Assembly (NCBI GenBank): GCA_963848475.1
Contig: CAWKDW010000016.1
Coordinates: forward strand, 62,001-126,000
DNA from: Solirubrobacter sp963848475
GTDB taxonomy: Bacteria > Actinomycetota > Thermoleophilia > Solirubrobacterales > Solirubrobacteraceae
Direction: 5' to 3'
DNA: 64,000 nucleotides
Shown here: positions 27,738-37,010 of the stretch, piece by piece
Layout: each line of letters opens with the position of its first letter
Numbering within the stretch: the first letter of the stretch is position 1
Notes under the pieces: model-generated
Database searches by the model: none
Told to the model about the DNA's origin: nothing
Seen by the model: only the letters and a program-made list of their open reading frames with translations
Position numbers and translations under genes: made by a program

Positions 27738-28796
27738 CTAGTGACTGCCGTCACGCTCCGCGACGATCCGGACGTCAAGGTCCGGTAAAGCTCGGACGAT
27801 GCGCATCACCAGTGGCTCGTTGAGGCGGCCGAGCCCGCGCGACGGCTTCGGCGGCCCGATCAGGATGTAGGTCGTCCCGCGCTCGCGGGCGACCCTCCTG
27901 AGGGTCTCGATCTCGTCCGCGCCCTCCTCGACGAGCAGGTGCGCGCCGAGCATCGCCGTCAGGCGGCGCAGCGCCTCCAGCCGCTCGCGCTCGGCGGCCG
28001 ACGGCTGCGGAGCGGCGATCACGAGCACGTCGAGCTCCCCTGCGAGCCGCTGGGCGGAGCGCCACGCGCGCCGCACCACGCGCTCGTCGCGCTCGTCGAG
28101 GCCGACGAAGGCCAGCAGCCGCTCGGCGATCGGCTGTGGATCCAGCGCGATCAGCCGCCGCTCCTCGACGGTCTCGGCCACCTGGCGCAGCGCGACCTCG
28201 CGCAGGGCGCGGAGGTTCTCGACGCGGAAGAAGCCGTTGAGCGCGGGCGCGATCCGCGCCGCGGCGTAGACCTTGCCGGCGCTCAGACGCGCGATCAGGT
28301 CCTCCGGCGGCAGATCGATCAGCACGACCTCGTCGGCGCGGCCCAGTTCCGCGTCCGGCACCGTCTCGCGCACCCGCACGCCGGTCAGCTCCGCCACCTG
28401 GTCGTTGAGCGACTCGAGGTGCTGGACATTGACGGTGGAGAAGACGTCGATGCCGGCGGCGAGCACGTCGGCGATGTCCTCGTAGCGCTTGGGATGCTCG
28501 AGCCCGGGCGCGTTGGTGTGCGCGAGCTCGTCGATCAGGCACAGCTCGGGAGCCCGGGCAAGGATGCCGGGGAGGTCGAGCTCCTCGAGCGCGACGCCGC
28601 GGTAGGCGACGCGCCGGCGCGGGACGGTCTCCAGACCGACCGCGGCGTCCGCCGTCGCTGCGCGACCGTGGGTCTCCAGCAACCCGACGACGACGTCGCG
28701 CCCCGCCTCGGCCTCCGCCTGCGCCTCGGAGAGCATCCGGTAGGTCTTGCCGACGCCCGCGGCCATCCCGAGGAAGATGCGATAGCGGCCAGGCAT
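27738..28796 (-). CDS. KdpD N-terminal sensor half (KdpD domain + USP), no kinase
   Basis: 352 residues. The KdpD domain has a Walker A in FLGMAAGVGKTYRMLSEAQ and the family strings LIDELAHTNAPGLEHPKRYE and DVFSTVNVQHLESLNDQVAE. A universal-stress-protein-like domain follows (LDVLVIAAPQPSAAER to TTYILIGPPKPSRGLGRL). It then stops where a full KdpD would continue into membrane helices and the histidine kinase. That second half is encoded separately at 35610-37010. It starts 17 bases from the divergent kdpE gene. The pair probably reconstitutes a turgor/K+ sensor in trans. Confidence 0.85.
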   Translation of the reverse strand: MPGRYRIFLGMAAGVGKTYRMLSEAQAEAEAGRDVVVGLLETHGRAATADAAVGLETVPRRRVAYRGVALEELDLPGILARAPELCLIDELAHTNAPGLEHPKRYEDIADVLAAGIDVFSTVNVQHLESLNDQVAELTGVRVRETVPDAELGRADEVVLIDLPPEDLIARLSAGKVYAAARIAPALNGFFRVENLRALREVALRQVAETVEERRLIALDPQPIAERLLAFVGLDERDERVVRRAWRSAQRLAGELDVLVIAAPQPSAAERERLEALRRLTAMLGAHLLVEEGADEIETLRRVARERGTTYILIGPPKPSRGLGRLNEPLVMRIVRALPDLDVRIVAERDGSH

Positions 28797-28813
28797 CGTA
28801 GGCTCAGCGTGGC

Positions 28814-29500
28814 ATGAACGACCGTCCGCGCGTCCTCGTCGTCGACGATGAGCCTCAGATCCTGCGCGGCCTGCGGATCATCATGCGCGACGCGGGCTTC
28901 GACGTCGTCCAGGCCTCGACGGCCGAGGAGGCGCTCGATCAGGCGGCGCTGCGCCCACCGGCGGCCGCGATCATCGACCTCGTGCTGCCCGACGGCGACG
29001 GGATCGAGGTCACCCGCAGCCTGCGCGAATGGACGCAGATGCCGATCCTCGTCCTCTCGGCGGTCGGCGAGGAGGACGCGAAGGTCCGCGCGCTGGAGGC
29101 CGGCGCCGACGACTACGTGACGAAGCCGTTCGGAGCCCGGGAGCTGGTCGCGCGCCTGCAGGCCGCGCTCCGCCGCGCCGCCCCGGACGAGCCGGAGCCG
29201 GTGCTGCGCGCCGACGGACTGGAGCTCGACCTCGCGGCGCACGCGGTCAGGATCGACGGCGCCGAGGTCCACCTGACCCCGATCGAGTTCAACCTCCTGC
29301 GCGTCCTGGCGCGCAACCGCGGGCGGCTGATGACCCACCGCTCGCTGCTGATCGAGGTCTGGGGCCCGGAGTACGCCAACGACGTCCAGGTCCTGCGCGT
29401 CCACATCGCCAACCTGCGGCGCAAGATCGAGCGTGGCGACGGCGCGCCGCCGCGTTACATCAGGACCGACCCCGGCGTCGGCTACCGCTTCTCGGTCTGA
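28814..29500 (+). CDS. kdpE: KdpE-type response regulator
   Basis: OmpR/PhoB-family regulator, 228 residues. Receiver domain with acidic pocket in VLVVDDEPQILRGL, phosphoacceptor Asp in AAIIDLVLPDGDG, and switch Lys in DDYVTKPFGARELVAR. The C-terminal winged helix has HLTPIEFNLLRVLARNRGRL and a YIRTDPGVGYRF end, as in KdpE. It should activate the kdp genes at low K+ or high osmolarity. Divergent from the KdpD N-terminal half; convergent with, and overlapping by 19 bases, the LLM oxidoreductase gene. Confidence 0.85.
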   Translation: MNDRPRVLVVDDEPQILRGLRIIMRDAGFDVVQASTAEEALDQAALRPPAAAIIDLVLPDGDGIEVTRSLREWTQMPILVLSAVGEEDAKVRALEAGADDYVTKPFGARELVARLQAALRRAAPDEPEPVLRADGLELDLAAHAVRIDGAEVHLTPIEFNLLRVLARNRGRLMTHRSLLIEVWGPEYANDVQVLRVHIANLRRKIERGDGAPPRYIRTDPGVGYRFSV

Positions 29501-30511
29501 GCCGCCGGGTCCAGCGCGGCGCGCACCGCGGGCGCGACCTCGGTGCCGAGCAGCTCGATCGCGCGCATCACGTCGGCGTGCGGGAGCGTGCCGACGCTCA
29601 TCTGCAGCAGGAAGCGGTCGTGCTTGAAGATCTCGTGCTGGAAGAGGATCTTCTCGACGATCTCGCTCGGGCTGCCGACGAAGTTCGCGCCGCGGATCTC
29701 GCGCGAGGCCTCGTATTGCGGAAGGGTCAGCGGCGGCCAGCCGCGCTCGCGGCCGATCCGGTCCATCATCGCCTTGAACGCTCGGGAACGACGTCTTCAC
29801 GGCATCCTGCGAGCGCTCGGCGACGAAGCCGTGCGAGTTGATCGAGAGCTTCTGCGGCGCGTGGCCGCCCTCGGCGACCGCGCGGCGATGCAGGTCCGCG
29901 AGCGGCGCGAAGCGCTCGGGGTAGCCGCCGATGATCGCCAGCGCCATCGGCAGCCCGAGCAGCCCGGCGCGCGCCGCGCTCGGCGGGTTGCCGCCGACCG
30001 CGACCCAGATGGGCAGCACGGCCTGCTCGGGTCGCGGGTAGACGGCGAGGGCGTCGATCGGCGCGCGGTGGCGCCCAGACCACGTGACGACCTCGGACTC
30101 GCGCAGCGCCAGCAGCAGCTCGAGCTTCTCGGCGAACAGCGCGTCGTAGTCGTCGAGGTCGAAGCCGAAGAGCGGGAAGCTCTCGATGAACGAGCCGCGC
30201 CCGGCCATGATCTCCGCGCGCCCGCCGGTCAGCAGGTCGAGCGTCGCGAAGTCCTGGAAGATCCGCACCGGGTCGTCGGAGCTGATCACGCTGACCGCGC
30301 TGGTCAGGCGAATGTGGCTCGTCGTCCGCGCGGCGGCGGCCAAGGCGACCGCGGGCGCGGAGACGACGAAGTCCGGGCGGTGGTGCTCGCCGACGCCGAA
30401 GACGTCGAGCCCGACCTGGTCGGCCAGCTCGATCTCCTCGATCAGGTCGCGCATCCGCTCACCCGGCGTGCCGGACGTCAGCTCGCCGAACGTGTAGATC
30501 CCGAGTTCCAT
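29482..30511 (-). CDS. LLM-class flavin-dependent oxidoreductase, one frameshift
   Basis: Luciferase-like TIM-barrel enzyme of about 342 residues. YTFGELTSGTPGERMRDLIE, DVFGVGEHHRPDFVVSAPAV, IRLTSAVSVISSDDPVRIFQ and IMAGRGSFIESFPLFG are characteristic. The frame changes near 29785; removing one base joins VKTSFP to AFKAMMDRIG. It most likely uses FMN supplied by the reductase encoded just upstream, with which it overlaps in ATGA. Inserted within the kdp region but not obviously related to potassium. Confidence 0.85.
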
Positions 30512-31086
30512 CACGCCTCCCGAAGCGGGCGCAGCGCGGCCTCCACCCGGGCCAGCTCGGCGAGCATCGTGTCGGCGGCCTGCTCGAGGACCTCGTTGGG
30601 CACGAACACCTCGTCGTCGTTGACGAACTGGCGCACGAACGGGATATTCACGGCCTCGGTGATCGGCGTCATCTTCAGCACCGCGACGACCGGCTTGAAG
30701 GCCTGCAGCGCGCGCGTTCCGGCCGCGATCCCGCCGTAGGAGACGAACCCGGCCGGCTTGTACTCCCACTCCTTGTGCAGGAAGTCGATCGCGTTCTTCA
30801 GCGGCGCGTTGTAGCTGTGGTTGTACTCCGGCATCACGAACACGAAGGCGTCCGCGGCGTCGACCCGGGCGCTCCAGTCCTTCGTGTGCTGGTGCTCGTA
30901 GCGGCGCAGCCGCGGGTGATTGGGCTCGTCCATCATCGGCAGCGCCAGCTCGGCGAGATCGACGACATCGATCTCGAACGCGCCGTGGGCCTGGGCGCGG
31001 GCGGTGAACCAATCCGCCACGGGAAGCCCCACGCGGCCGGGCCGCGTGCTGGCGACGATGATCTGCAGGGTCGGCATCGCGGACAT
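30511..31086 (-). CDS. NAD(P)H-dependent FMN reductase
   Basis: Flavodoxin-fold reductase, 191 residues. IIVASTRPGRVGLPVADWF binds the FMN phosphate; FVMPEYNHSYNAPLKNAIDF and PAGFVSYGGIAAGTRALQAF are the family hallmarks. It should provide reduced FMN to the adjoining luciferase-like monooxygenase. Start at the ATG of MSAMPTL. The first ATG of a tandem pair is three bases upstream. Divergent from the kdp structural genes; the 96 bases between them must hold both promoters. Confidence 0.85.
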   Translation of the reverse strand: MSAMPTLQIIVASTRPGRVGLPVADWFTARAQAHGAFEIDVVDLAELALPMMDEPNHPRLRRYEHQHTKDWSARVDAADAFVFVMPEYNHSYNAPLKNAIDFLHKEWEYKPAGFVSYGGIAAGTRALQAFKPVVAVLKMTPITEAVNIPFVRQFVNDDEVFVPNEVLEQAADTMLAELARVEAALRPLREA

Positions 31087-31182
31087 CAAAGCAGTCGCCG
31101 TTGAGCGGTCTTAACGGAATCTGTATCCCGCGATAGCGCATCTGTACGCGTCCTTGATGGCCCGCGATCCAGCCTCCAGAGC

Positions 31183-31263
31183 ATGGATTTCGTCGCCGTC
31201 GCACTGGCCCTCGTGGCCTTCATCGCGCTCTACGGCCTGATCGCGCTGGTCGACCGGATATGA
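31183..31263 (+). CDS. 26-residue membrane peptide preceding kdpF
   Basis: An ATG-started reading frame encoding a single hydrophobic helix, beginning MDFVAVALALVAFIALYGL and ending LVDRI. Small single-helix peptides of this kind precede kdpF in other actinobacterial and bacteroidetal kdp operons in my recollection, but have no assigned function. Its stop overlaps the kdpF start in ATGA, which argues that it is translated. Upstream, TTGAGC (31101) with TGTATC (31122) is a weak promoter candidate. Confidence 0.6.
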   Translation: MDFVAVALALVAFIALYGLIALVDRI

Positions 31264-31347
31264 CGCCGCCAGCCTTTGGGCCTCATCGTCTCCGCCCTGA
31301 TCGCGGGCTACCTCCTCTACGCGCTGCTGCGCGGGGAGCGGTTCTGA
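31260..31347 (+). CDS. kdpF: KdpF, small subunit of the Kdp K+-ATPase, one frameshift
   Basis: A roughly 28-residue peptide with the KdpF hallmark GLIVSALIAGYLLYALLRGE followed by RF. Starting at the ATG overlapping the preceding stop, the frame is correct once one T of the TTT run at 31275-31277 is dropped. KdpF stabilises the KdpFABC complex in the membrane. kdpA begins two bases after its stop. Confidence 0.75.
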
Positions 31348-31348
31348 G

Positions 31349-33037
31349 ATGCAGGGCTGGGTTCAGATCAGCATCTTCTTCGCCGTCCTGCTGGCCATCG
31401 TGCCGCTCCTGGGCGGCTATATGGCACGCGTCTTCACGGGCGAGCGCGTGTTCCTCAGCCCGGTCCTCGGGCCGCTCGAACGCTTCACCTACAAGGTCCT
31501 GCGGGTGGACGCGGGCGTCTCGCAGGGCTGGAAGGCCTACGCGGGCACGCTGCTCGTCTTCTCGCGGCCTCGTTCTGGCTCGCGCTCTATCCTGATCCTG
31601 CGCACGCAGACGCTGCACCCGTTCAACCCGGGCGACTTTCACTCGGGGACGTGGGATCTCAGCTTCAACACCGCCTCGTCGTTCATCACCAACACGAACT
31701 GGCAGTACTACGGCGGCGAGACGACGCTCAGCAACTTCAGCCAGATGGCCGGACTGGCGGTCCAGAACTTCGTCTCCGCGGCTGTCGGCCTCGTCGTCGC
31801 CGTCGCGCTGATCCGCGCGATCGCCGCCCGCGGTTCGGCGCGGCGGGCCTCGGCAACTTCTGGCAGGACCTGACCCGCGACGCTGCTCTACGTGCTGCTG
31901 CCGATCTCATTCGTCGGCGCGCTGGTGCTCGCCTCCCAGGGCGTCGTGCAGTCGCTCGGGGCCGCCGGACCGGTCGCCTCGCAGGAGATCATCAAGGTCC
32001 TCGGGACCAACGGCGGCGGCTTCTACAACGTCAACTCCGCGTTCCCGTTCGAGAACCCGAACGGGCTGACGAACTTCCTCGAGATGCTGGCGATGCTCGC
32101 CATCCCGGCCTCGCTGACCTTCACCTACGGGCGCATGGTGGGCAGCCGCCGGCAGGGCTGGACGATCTTCGCGGCGATGTTCGTGCTGTTCGCCGTCTCG
32201 GTCGTCGTGATCTACGCGGCCGAGAGCCACGGCACCCCCGCCCAGCAGGCGGCGGGCGTGGTCGGCCCCAACCTCGAGGGCAAGGAGCTGCGCTTCGGCA
32301 CGGCCGGAACGTCGCTGTGGACGGTGATCACGACCGCCACCTCGAGCGGCGCGGTCAACTCGGCGCTGGAGTCGCTGACCGGCATCGGCGGACTCGTCCC
32401 GATGGCGAACATGGCCTACGGCGAGAGCGTCTTCGGCGGCGTCGGCACGGGCCTCTACACGATGCTGCTCTACGTCCTGCTCGCCGTCTTCCTCGGCGGC
32501 CTGATGGTCGGCCGCACACCGGAGTACCTGGGCAAGAAGATCGAGGCGCGCGAGATCAAGCTCGTCGTCCTCGCGCTACTGGTCACGCCGCTGGCGGTGC
32601 TGCTGGCCACCAGCCTCGCGACCGCGACGGACTACGGCACCGCATCGATCTACGCCAGCGGCCCGCAGGGCTTCTCCGAGTCGCTGTACGCCTACTTGTC
32701 GCAGGGCAACAACAACGGTTCCGCCTTCGCCGGCTACACGGGCTACTTCCAGCCCGAGGCCGGGAACCTCGGCGCCCACGGCATCACCTTCGCCGACCTG
32801 CTCGGCGGCGCGACGATGCTGTTCTCGCGCTTCATCCCGATCGTCTTCACGCTCGCCATCGCGGGCGCGCTGATCCGCAAACGGGTCGCCCCCGCGGGCC
32901 TGGGCACGATGCGCACGGACACGCCGACGTTCGGCGGGCTCGTGGTCTTCACCGTCGTCCTCGTCGGCGCGCTCACCTTCCTCCCCGCCCTGCTGCTCGG
33001 CCCCGCCGTGCAGGGACTCACGACGCACCTCTTCTAA
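31349..33037 (+). CDS. kdpA: KdpA, K+-channel subunit of the Kdp ATPase, about four frameshifts
   Basis: Polytopic potassium-translocating subunit, about 560 residues. The start IVPLLGGYMARVFTGE, the selectivity-filter loops TNTNWQYYGGE, GTNGGGFYNVNSAFPFENP, TATSSGAVNS and SQGNNNGSAFAGYT, and the GGLMVGRTPEYLGKKIEARE loop are all present. A close pair of frame changes (near 31567 one base missing, near 31596 one extra) cancels, and two extra bases follow near 31847 and 31880. All four filter loops survive, so the gene was probably functional. Confidence 0.9.
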
Positions 33038-33040
33038 CCC

Positions 33041-33600
33041 ATGAAAAAGAACCTGATCTCCTCCGCGCTCGCCGTCCTGGCGATCACGCTGCTCTTCGGC
33101 GTCGCCTACCCGCTCGTCGTGACCGGGATCTCGCAGGTCGCGTTCGGCAAGAAGGCCGACGGCGACCCGAACCTGATCGCCCACGACGTCAAGGGCAGCC
33201 CGCGCTACTTCCAGCCGCGGCCGTCGGCCACTCAATGGAGCACGAGCGCGACGTCCTTCTCCAACCGCGGGCCCAACCAGTCCAGCGCCCGGTACTTCTA
33301 CCGCGACCAACTCGCCGCCTATCTCAAGCTGGAAGGCCCTACAACCCCGGCCTGACCAATGCGAAGGTCCCGGCGGACGCCGTCACGACATCCGGCTCCG
33401 GCGTCGACCCGCTGATCTCCGAGGCCAACGCCCGGATCCAGGCGCGACGCGTCGCCGCGGTGCGCGAGCATCGCCGCTCGGAGCGCGTCGACGAGCTGAT
33501 CGCCGACAGCACCGACGGTCGCTTCCTCGGCGTGCTCGGCGAGCCGGGCGTCAACACCACCAAGCTCAATCGCGCGCTCGACGCGGAGGCCTCACGATGA
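33041..33600 (+). CDS. kdpC: KdpC, accessory subunit of the Kdp ATPase, one frameshift
   Basis: About 186 residues. One N-terminal helix (ALAVLAITLLFGVAYPLVVT), then the periplasmic domain with PRYFQPRPSAT and, after a frame change near 33338, NPGLTNAKVPADAVTTSGSG, DPLISEANARIQARRVA and the C-terminal LGVLGEPGVNTTKLNRALD. It bridges KdpA and KdpB and raises ATP affinity. Unusually it lies between kdpA and kdpB rather than after kdpB. Its stop overlaps the kdpB start in ATGA. Confidence 0.85.
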
Positions 33601-35653
33601 CCGCCCTCGCCAGCCCGCCCCGGACCGCGTCGCCGCGGCCGAGGTCGCGCTCTCGCTGGAGCTTCGGCCGACGCTGATCGGCTCGCTCGCCAAGCTCGAC
33701 CCGCGCGTCCAGATCCGCAACCCGGTGATGTTCGTCGTCGAGATCGGCGCCGCCATCACCACGATCGCCGCGGTGTCGGGCGGAACGACGATCCGCGCTG
33801 GTTCAGCGCCACGATCGCGATCTGGCTGTGGCTGACGGTGATCTTCGCCAACCTCGCCGAGGCGCTCGCCGAGGGCCGCGGCAAGGCGCAGGCCGCGACG
33901 CTGCGCACCATGCGCTCCGAGACCATCGCGCGCCTGGAGGACGGCTCCGAGCGCGCCGCGTCCGAGCTGCGCAAGGGCGACGTCGTGCGCGTCGAGGCCG
34001 GCGAGGTGATCCCCGGCGACGGCACCGTGATCGAGGGGATCGCGTCCGTCGACGAGTCGGCGATCACCGGCGAGTCGGCGCCCGTGATCCGCGAGTCCGG
34101 CGGCGACCGCAGCGCGGTCACCGGCGGTACGCGCGTGCTCTCCGACCACATCCTGGTCGAGATCACGCAGGAGCCGGGGCACTCGTTCCTGGACCGGATG
34201 ATCGCGCTGGTCGAGGGCGCCGAGCGGCGCAAGACGCCGAACGAGATCGCGCTCGAACATCCTGCTCGCCGGGCTGACGCTGGTCTTCCTGTTCGTCGTC
34301 GTGTCGCTGAAGCCGTTCGGCGACTTCGCCGGCACCGACGTCTCGATCGTGACGCTGATCGCGCTGCTCGTGGCGCTGATCCCGACGACGATCGGCGCGC
34401 TGCTGAGCGCGATCGGCATCGCCGGGATGGACCGGCTGGTGCGCCGCAACGTGCTCGCGCTTTCCGGTCGCGCCGTCGAGGCCTCCGGCGACGTCGACGT
34501 CCTGCTGCTCGACAAGACCGGCACGATCACGCTCGGCAACCGCCAGGCGGCGGAGTTCGTGCCGATGCCGGGCGTCTCGGAGGTCGAGCTCGCCGAGGCG
34601 GCGCAGCTCGCCTCGCTCGCCGACGAGACGCCCGAGGGGCGCTCGATCGTGGTGCTGGCCAAGACGTTCGGGATCCGCGAGCGCGAGCTCGGGACGCACG
34701 AGTTCGTGCCCTTCACCGCCCAGACGCGGATGAGCGGCGTCGACACCGACGGCAGCCGGCTGCGCAAGGGCGCGGGCGACTCGATCGTGCGCTGGGTCGA
34801 GGAGGACGGCGGCCAGGCTCCGGCCGAGCTGGCCGGCGTGCTCGACCGGATCGCCCGCGAGGGCGGCACGCCGCTGGCCGTCGCCCGCGACAGCCAGATG
34901 CTCGGCGTCGTCTACCTCAAGGACACCGTCAAGGACGGCATGAAGCACCGCTTCGACCAGCTGCGCGCGATGGGCATCCGCACGATCATGGTCACCGGCG
35001 ACAACCGCCTGACCGCGGCCAAGATCGCCGAGGAGGCGGGCGTCGACGACTTCCTCGCCGAGGCCACCCCGGAGCGCAAGCTCGAGCTGATCCGCGAGGA
35101 GCAGGCCAACGGGCGCCTCGTGGCGATGACCGGCGACGGCACCAACGACGCGCCCGCTCTGGCGCAGGCCGACGTCGGCGTGGCCATGAACACCGGCACC
35201 CAGGCCGCCCGCGAGGCGGGCAACATGGTCGACCTCGACTCCAACCCGACGAAGCTGATCGAGATCGTCGAGGTCGGCAAGCAGCTCCTGATCACCCGCG
35301 GCGCGCTGACGACGTTCTCGATCGCCAACGACGTCGCCAAGTACTTCGCGATCCTGCCCGCGATCTTCGTCGCCACCTACGCGGCCGCCGGCCAGTCCGA
35401 GGGACCGCTGGCGAAGCTCAACGTCATGGACCTGGGGACGCCGCAGTCGGCGATCATCTCCGCGATCGTCTTCAACGCGATCGTGATCCCGCTGCTGGTG
35501 CCGATCGCGCTGCGCGGCGTCAAGTACCGGGCGGTCGGCGCGACCGCGCTGCTGCGCCGCAACCTGCTGCTCTACGGCGTCGGCGGGCTGATCGCGCCGT
35601 TCATCGGCATCAAGCTGATCGACTTGGTGGTCCACGGACTGCTTGGGGCGTGA
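33597..35653 (+). CDS. kdpB: KdpB, P-type ATPase catalytic subunit, about three frameshifts
   Basis: About 685 residues. PRVQIRNPVMFVVEIGA begins the KdpB core. IPGDGTVIEGIASVDESAIT with GES is the actuator loop; LLLDKTGTITLGN holds the phosphorylated Asp; TPERKLELIREEQANGRLVA and MTGDGTNDAPALAQADVGVA are the P-domain motifs; NTGTQAAREAGNMVDLDSNP is Kdp-specific. Frame changes near 33617, 33783 and 34253 are each resolved by one base. Its 3' end overlaps the convergent sensor kinase gene by 44 bases. Confidence 0.9.
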
Positions 35654-37010
35654 GCGGCAGTTCGACGACGAACGACGTCGCCTGGGTGGGCAGCGACTCG
35701 ACCCAGACCTTGCCGCCGTTGGCCTCGACGAAGCCGCGCACGATCGCCAGGCCCAGGCCCGAGCCGCGGTGGCCGGTGGCGGCGGTGCCGGAGCGGTAGA
35801 AGGGCTCGAAGATCCGCTCCCGCTGGGCCTCCGGGACGCCCGGGCCGCGGTCCACGAAGCGCAGCAGGATGCGGCCGCCCACGTCGCGTCCGCGGACGGA
35901 GACGGGGTGGCCGCCGGAATGGCGGTAGGCGTTCTCGAGCAGGTTCGCGAAGGCGCGCTGGAGCTGGGCGGCATCGGCGCGCACGGACGGCAGGTCCGCG
36001 TCGATCGCGACCTTGAACGTCTCGGGCGGGAGCGCCAGGTCCTCGATCGCGGCGCGCACGACCTCGTCGACGGAGCACCACTCGGGGTGCGGCTCGGCCG
36101 CGTCGGCCTCGAGGCGCGAGAGGTCGAGCAGGTCGTCGATCAGGCGTGAGAGGCGGCCGGCCTCCTCGATCACCGCCTCCGCCAGCTCCTGGCGTTCCCC
36201 GGTGCTGATGGCCGGTGACTGCAGCGCCTCCGCGGTCGTCAGGATCGCGGTCAGCGGCGAGCGGAGATCGTGCGAGACCGACCGCAGCAGCGCGGTCTTG
36301 ATCACGTCGCTGCGGCGCAGCGCGGCGGTCTCGACGACCTCGCCCTGGAGCGCGTCTCGCTCCAGCGCCGCGGCGAGCAGTTGCTCCAGCGCCGGCGCGA
36401 CCCTGATCTGAACGCGCCGCAGCACGCTCTCCGGCGCCGAGGCGGGGAGCACCAAGGTGCCGATCTGGCGCGTGCCCTCGCGCAGCGCGAAGACGATGCT
36501 GCGCTCCTGCGCGTCGACCGCGTTGAGCTCGATCGCGGCACTCGGGAGCGCGAGCGCCTGTGCCAGCCGCGCGCCGACCGACGGCAGTGTCTCCTCCAAC
36601 CGCCCGCCGCGCAGCAGCAGCCGCGCCATCTCCGCCGAGAGGTCGGCCTCCTGGCGGCGCTCGTCGGCCTCCTGCGTGCGCTTGCGGGCCAGCTCCGCCA
36701 GCGAGCTCGCGCCGACGGCCGCGACGAAGAAGACGATCAGGCCGACCCAGTTCTCGCCGTTGGCGATCGTGAAGCGCCCGGTCGGCGGGATGTGGAAGAA
36801 GTTGAAGGCGAGCGCGCTCACCAGCGCCGTCGCCAGCGCGAGCCACGCGCCCCAGATCGTGGCCACGGCCAGCACGACGAGCAGGTAGACGACGCCCAGC
36901 GAGAGCACGGGCGCGACGTTCTTGAGCGCTTCGACCAGCAGTGTGGTCAGCGCCACGCCGAGCGCCGCCGCGAGGACCCCGACCAGCAGCGGCGGGCGGC
37001 GCTTGAGCAT
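35610..37010 (-). CDS. KdpD C-terminal half: DUF4118 membrane domain + histidine kinase
   Basis: 466 residues. Four N-terminal helices of DUF4118 (LVGVLAAALGVALTTLLVEA to ENWVGLIVFFVAAVGASSLA, with FHIPPTGRFTIANGEN), a GAF-like linker, the H-box SVSHDLRSPLTAI with the phosphorylated His, N-box LLENAYRHS, and G-boxes DRGPGVPEAQRERIFEPF and GSGLGLAIV. This is exactly the part missing from the KdpD N-terminal half at 27738-28796. It presumably phosphorylates KdpE. Convergent with kdpB, and directly abutting the MetE-like gene upstream. Confidence 0.85.
   Translation of the reverse strand: MLKRRPPLLVGVLAAALGVALTTLLVEALKNVAPVLSLGVVYLLVVLAVATIWGAWLALATALVSALAFNFFHIPPTGRFTIANGENWVGLIVFFVAAVGASSLAELARKRTQEADERRQEADLSAEMARLLLRGGRLEETLPSVGARLAQALALPSAAIELNAVDAQERSIVFALREGTRQIGTLVLPASAPESVLRRVQIRVAPALEQLLAAALERDALQGEVVETAALRRSDVIKTALLRSVSHDLRSPLTAILTTAEALQSPAISTGERQELAEAVIEEAGRLSRLIDDLLDLSRLEADAAEPHPEWCSVDEVVRAAIEDLALPPETFKVAIDADLPSVRADAAQLQRAFANLLENAYRHSGGHPVSVRGRDVGGRILLRFVDRGPGVPEAQRERIFEPFYRSGTAATGHRGSGLGLAIVRGFVEANGGKVWVESLPTQATSFVVELPLTPQAVRGPPSRSA

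Noticed and set aside
31349..35653. Calling kdpA, kdpC and kdpB pseudogenes
   Set aside because: Every catalytic and filter motif is intact, there are no in-frame stops once single bases are corrected, and one pair of changes even cancels; sequence error is the simpler explanation.
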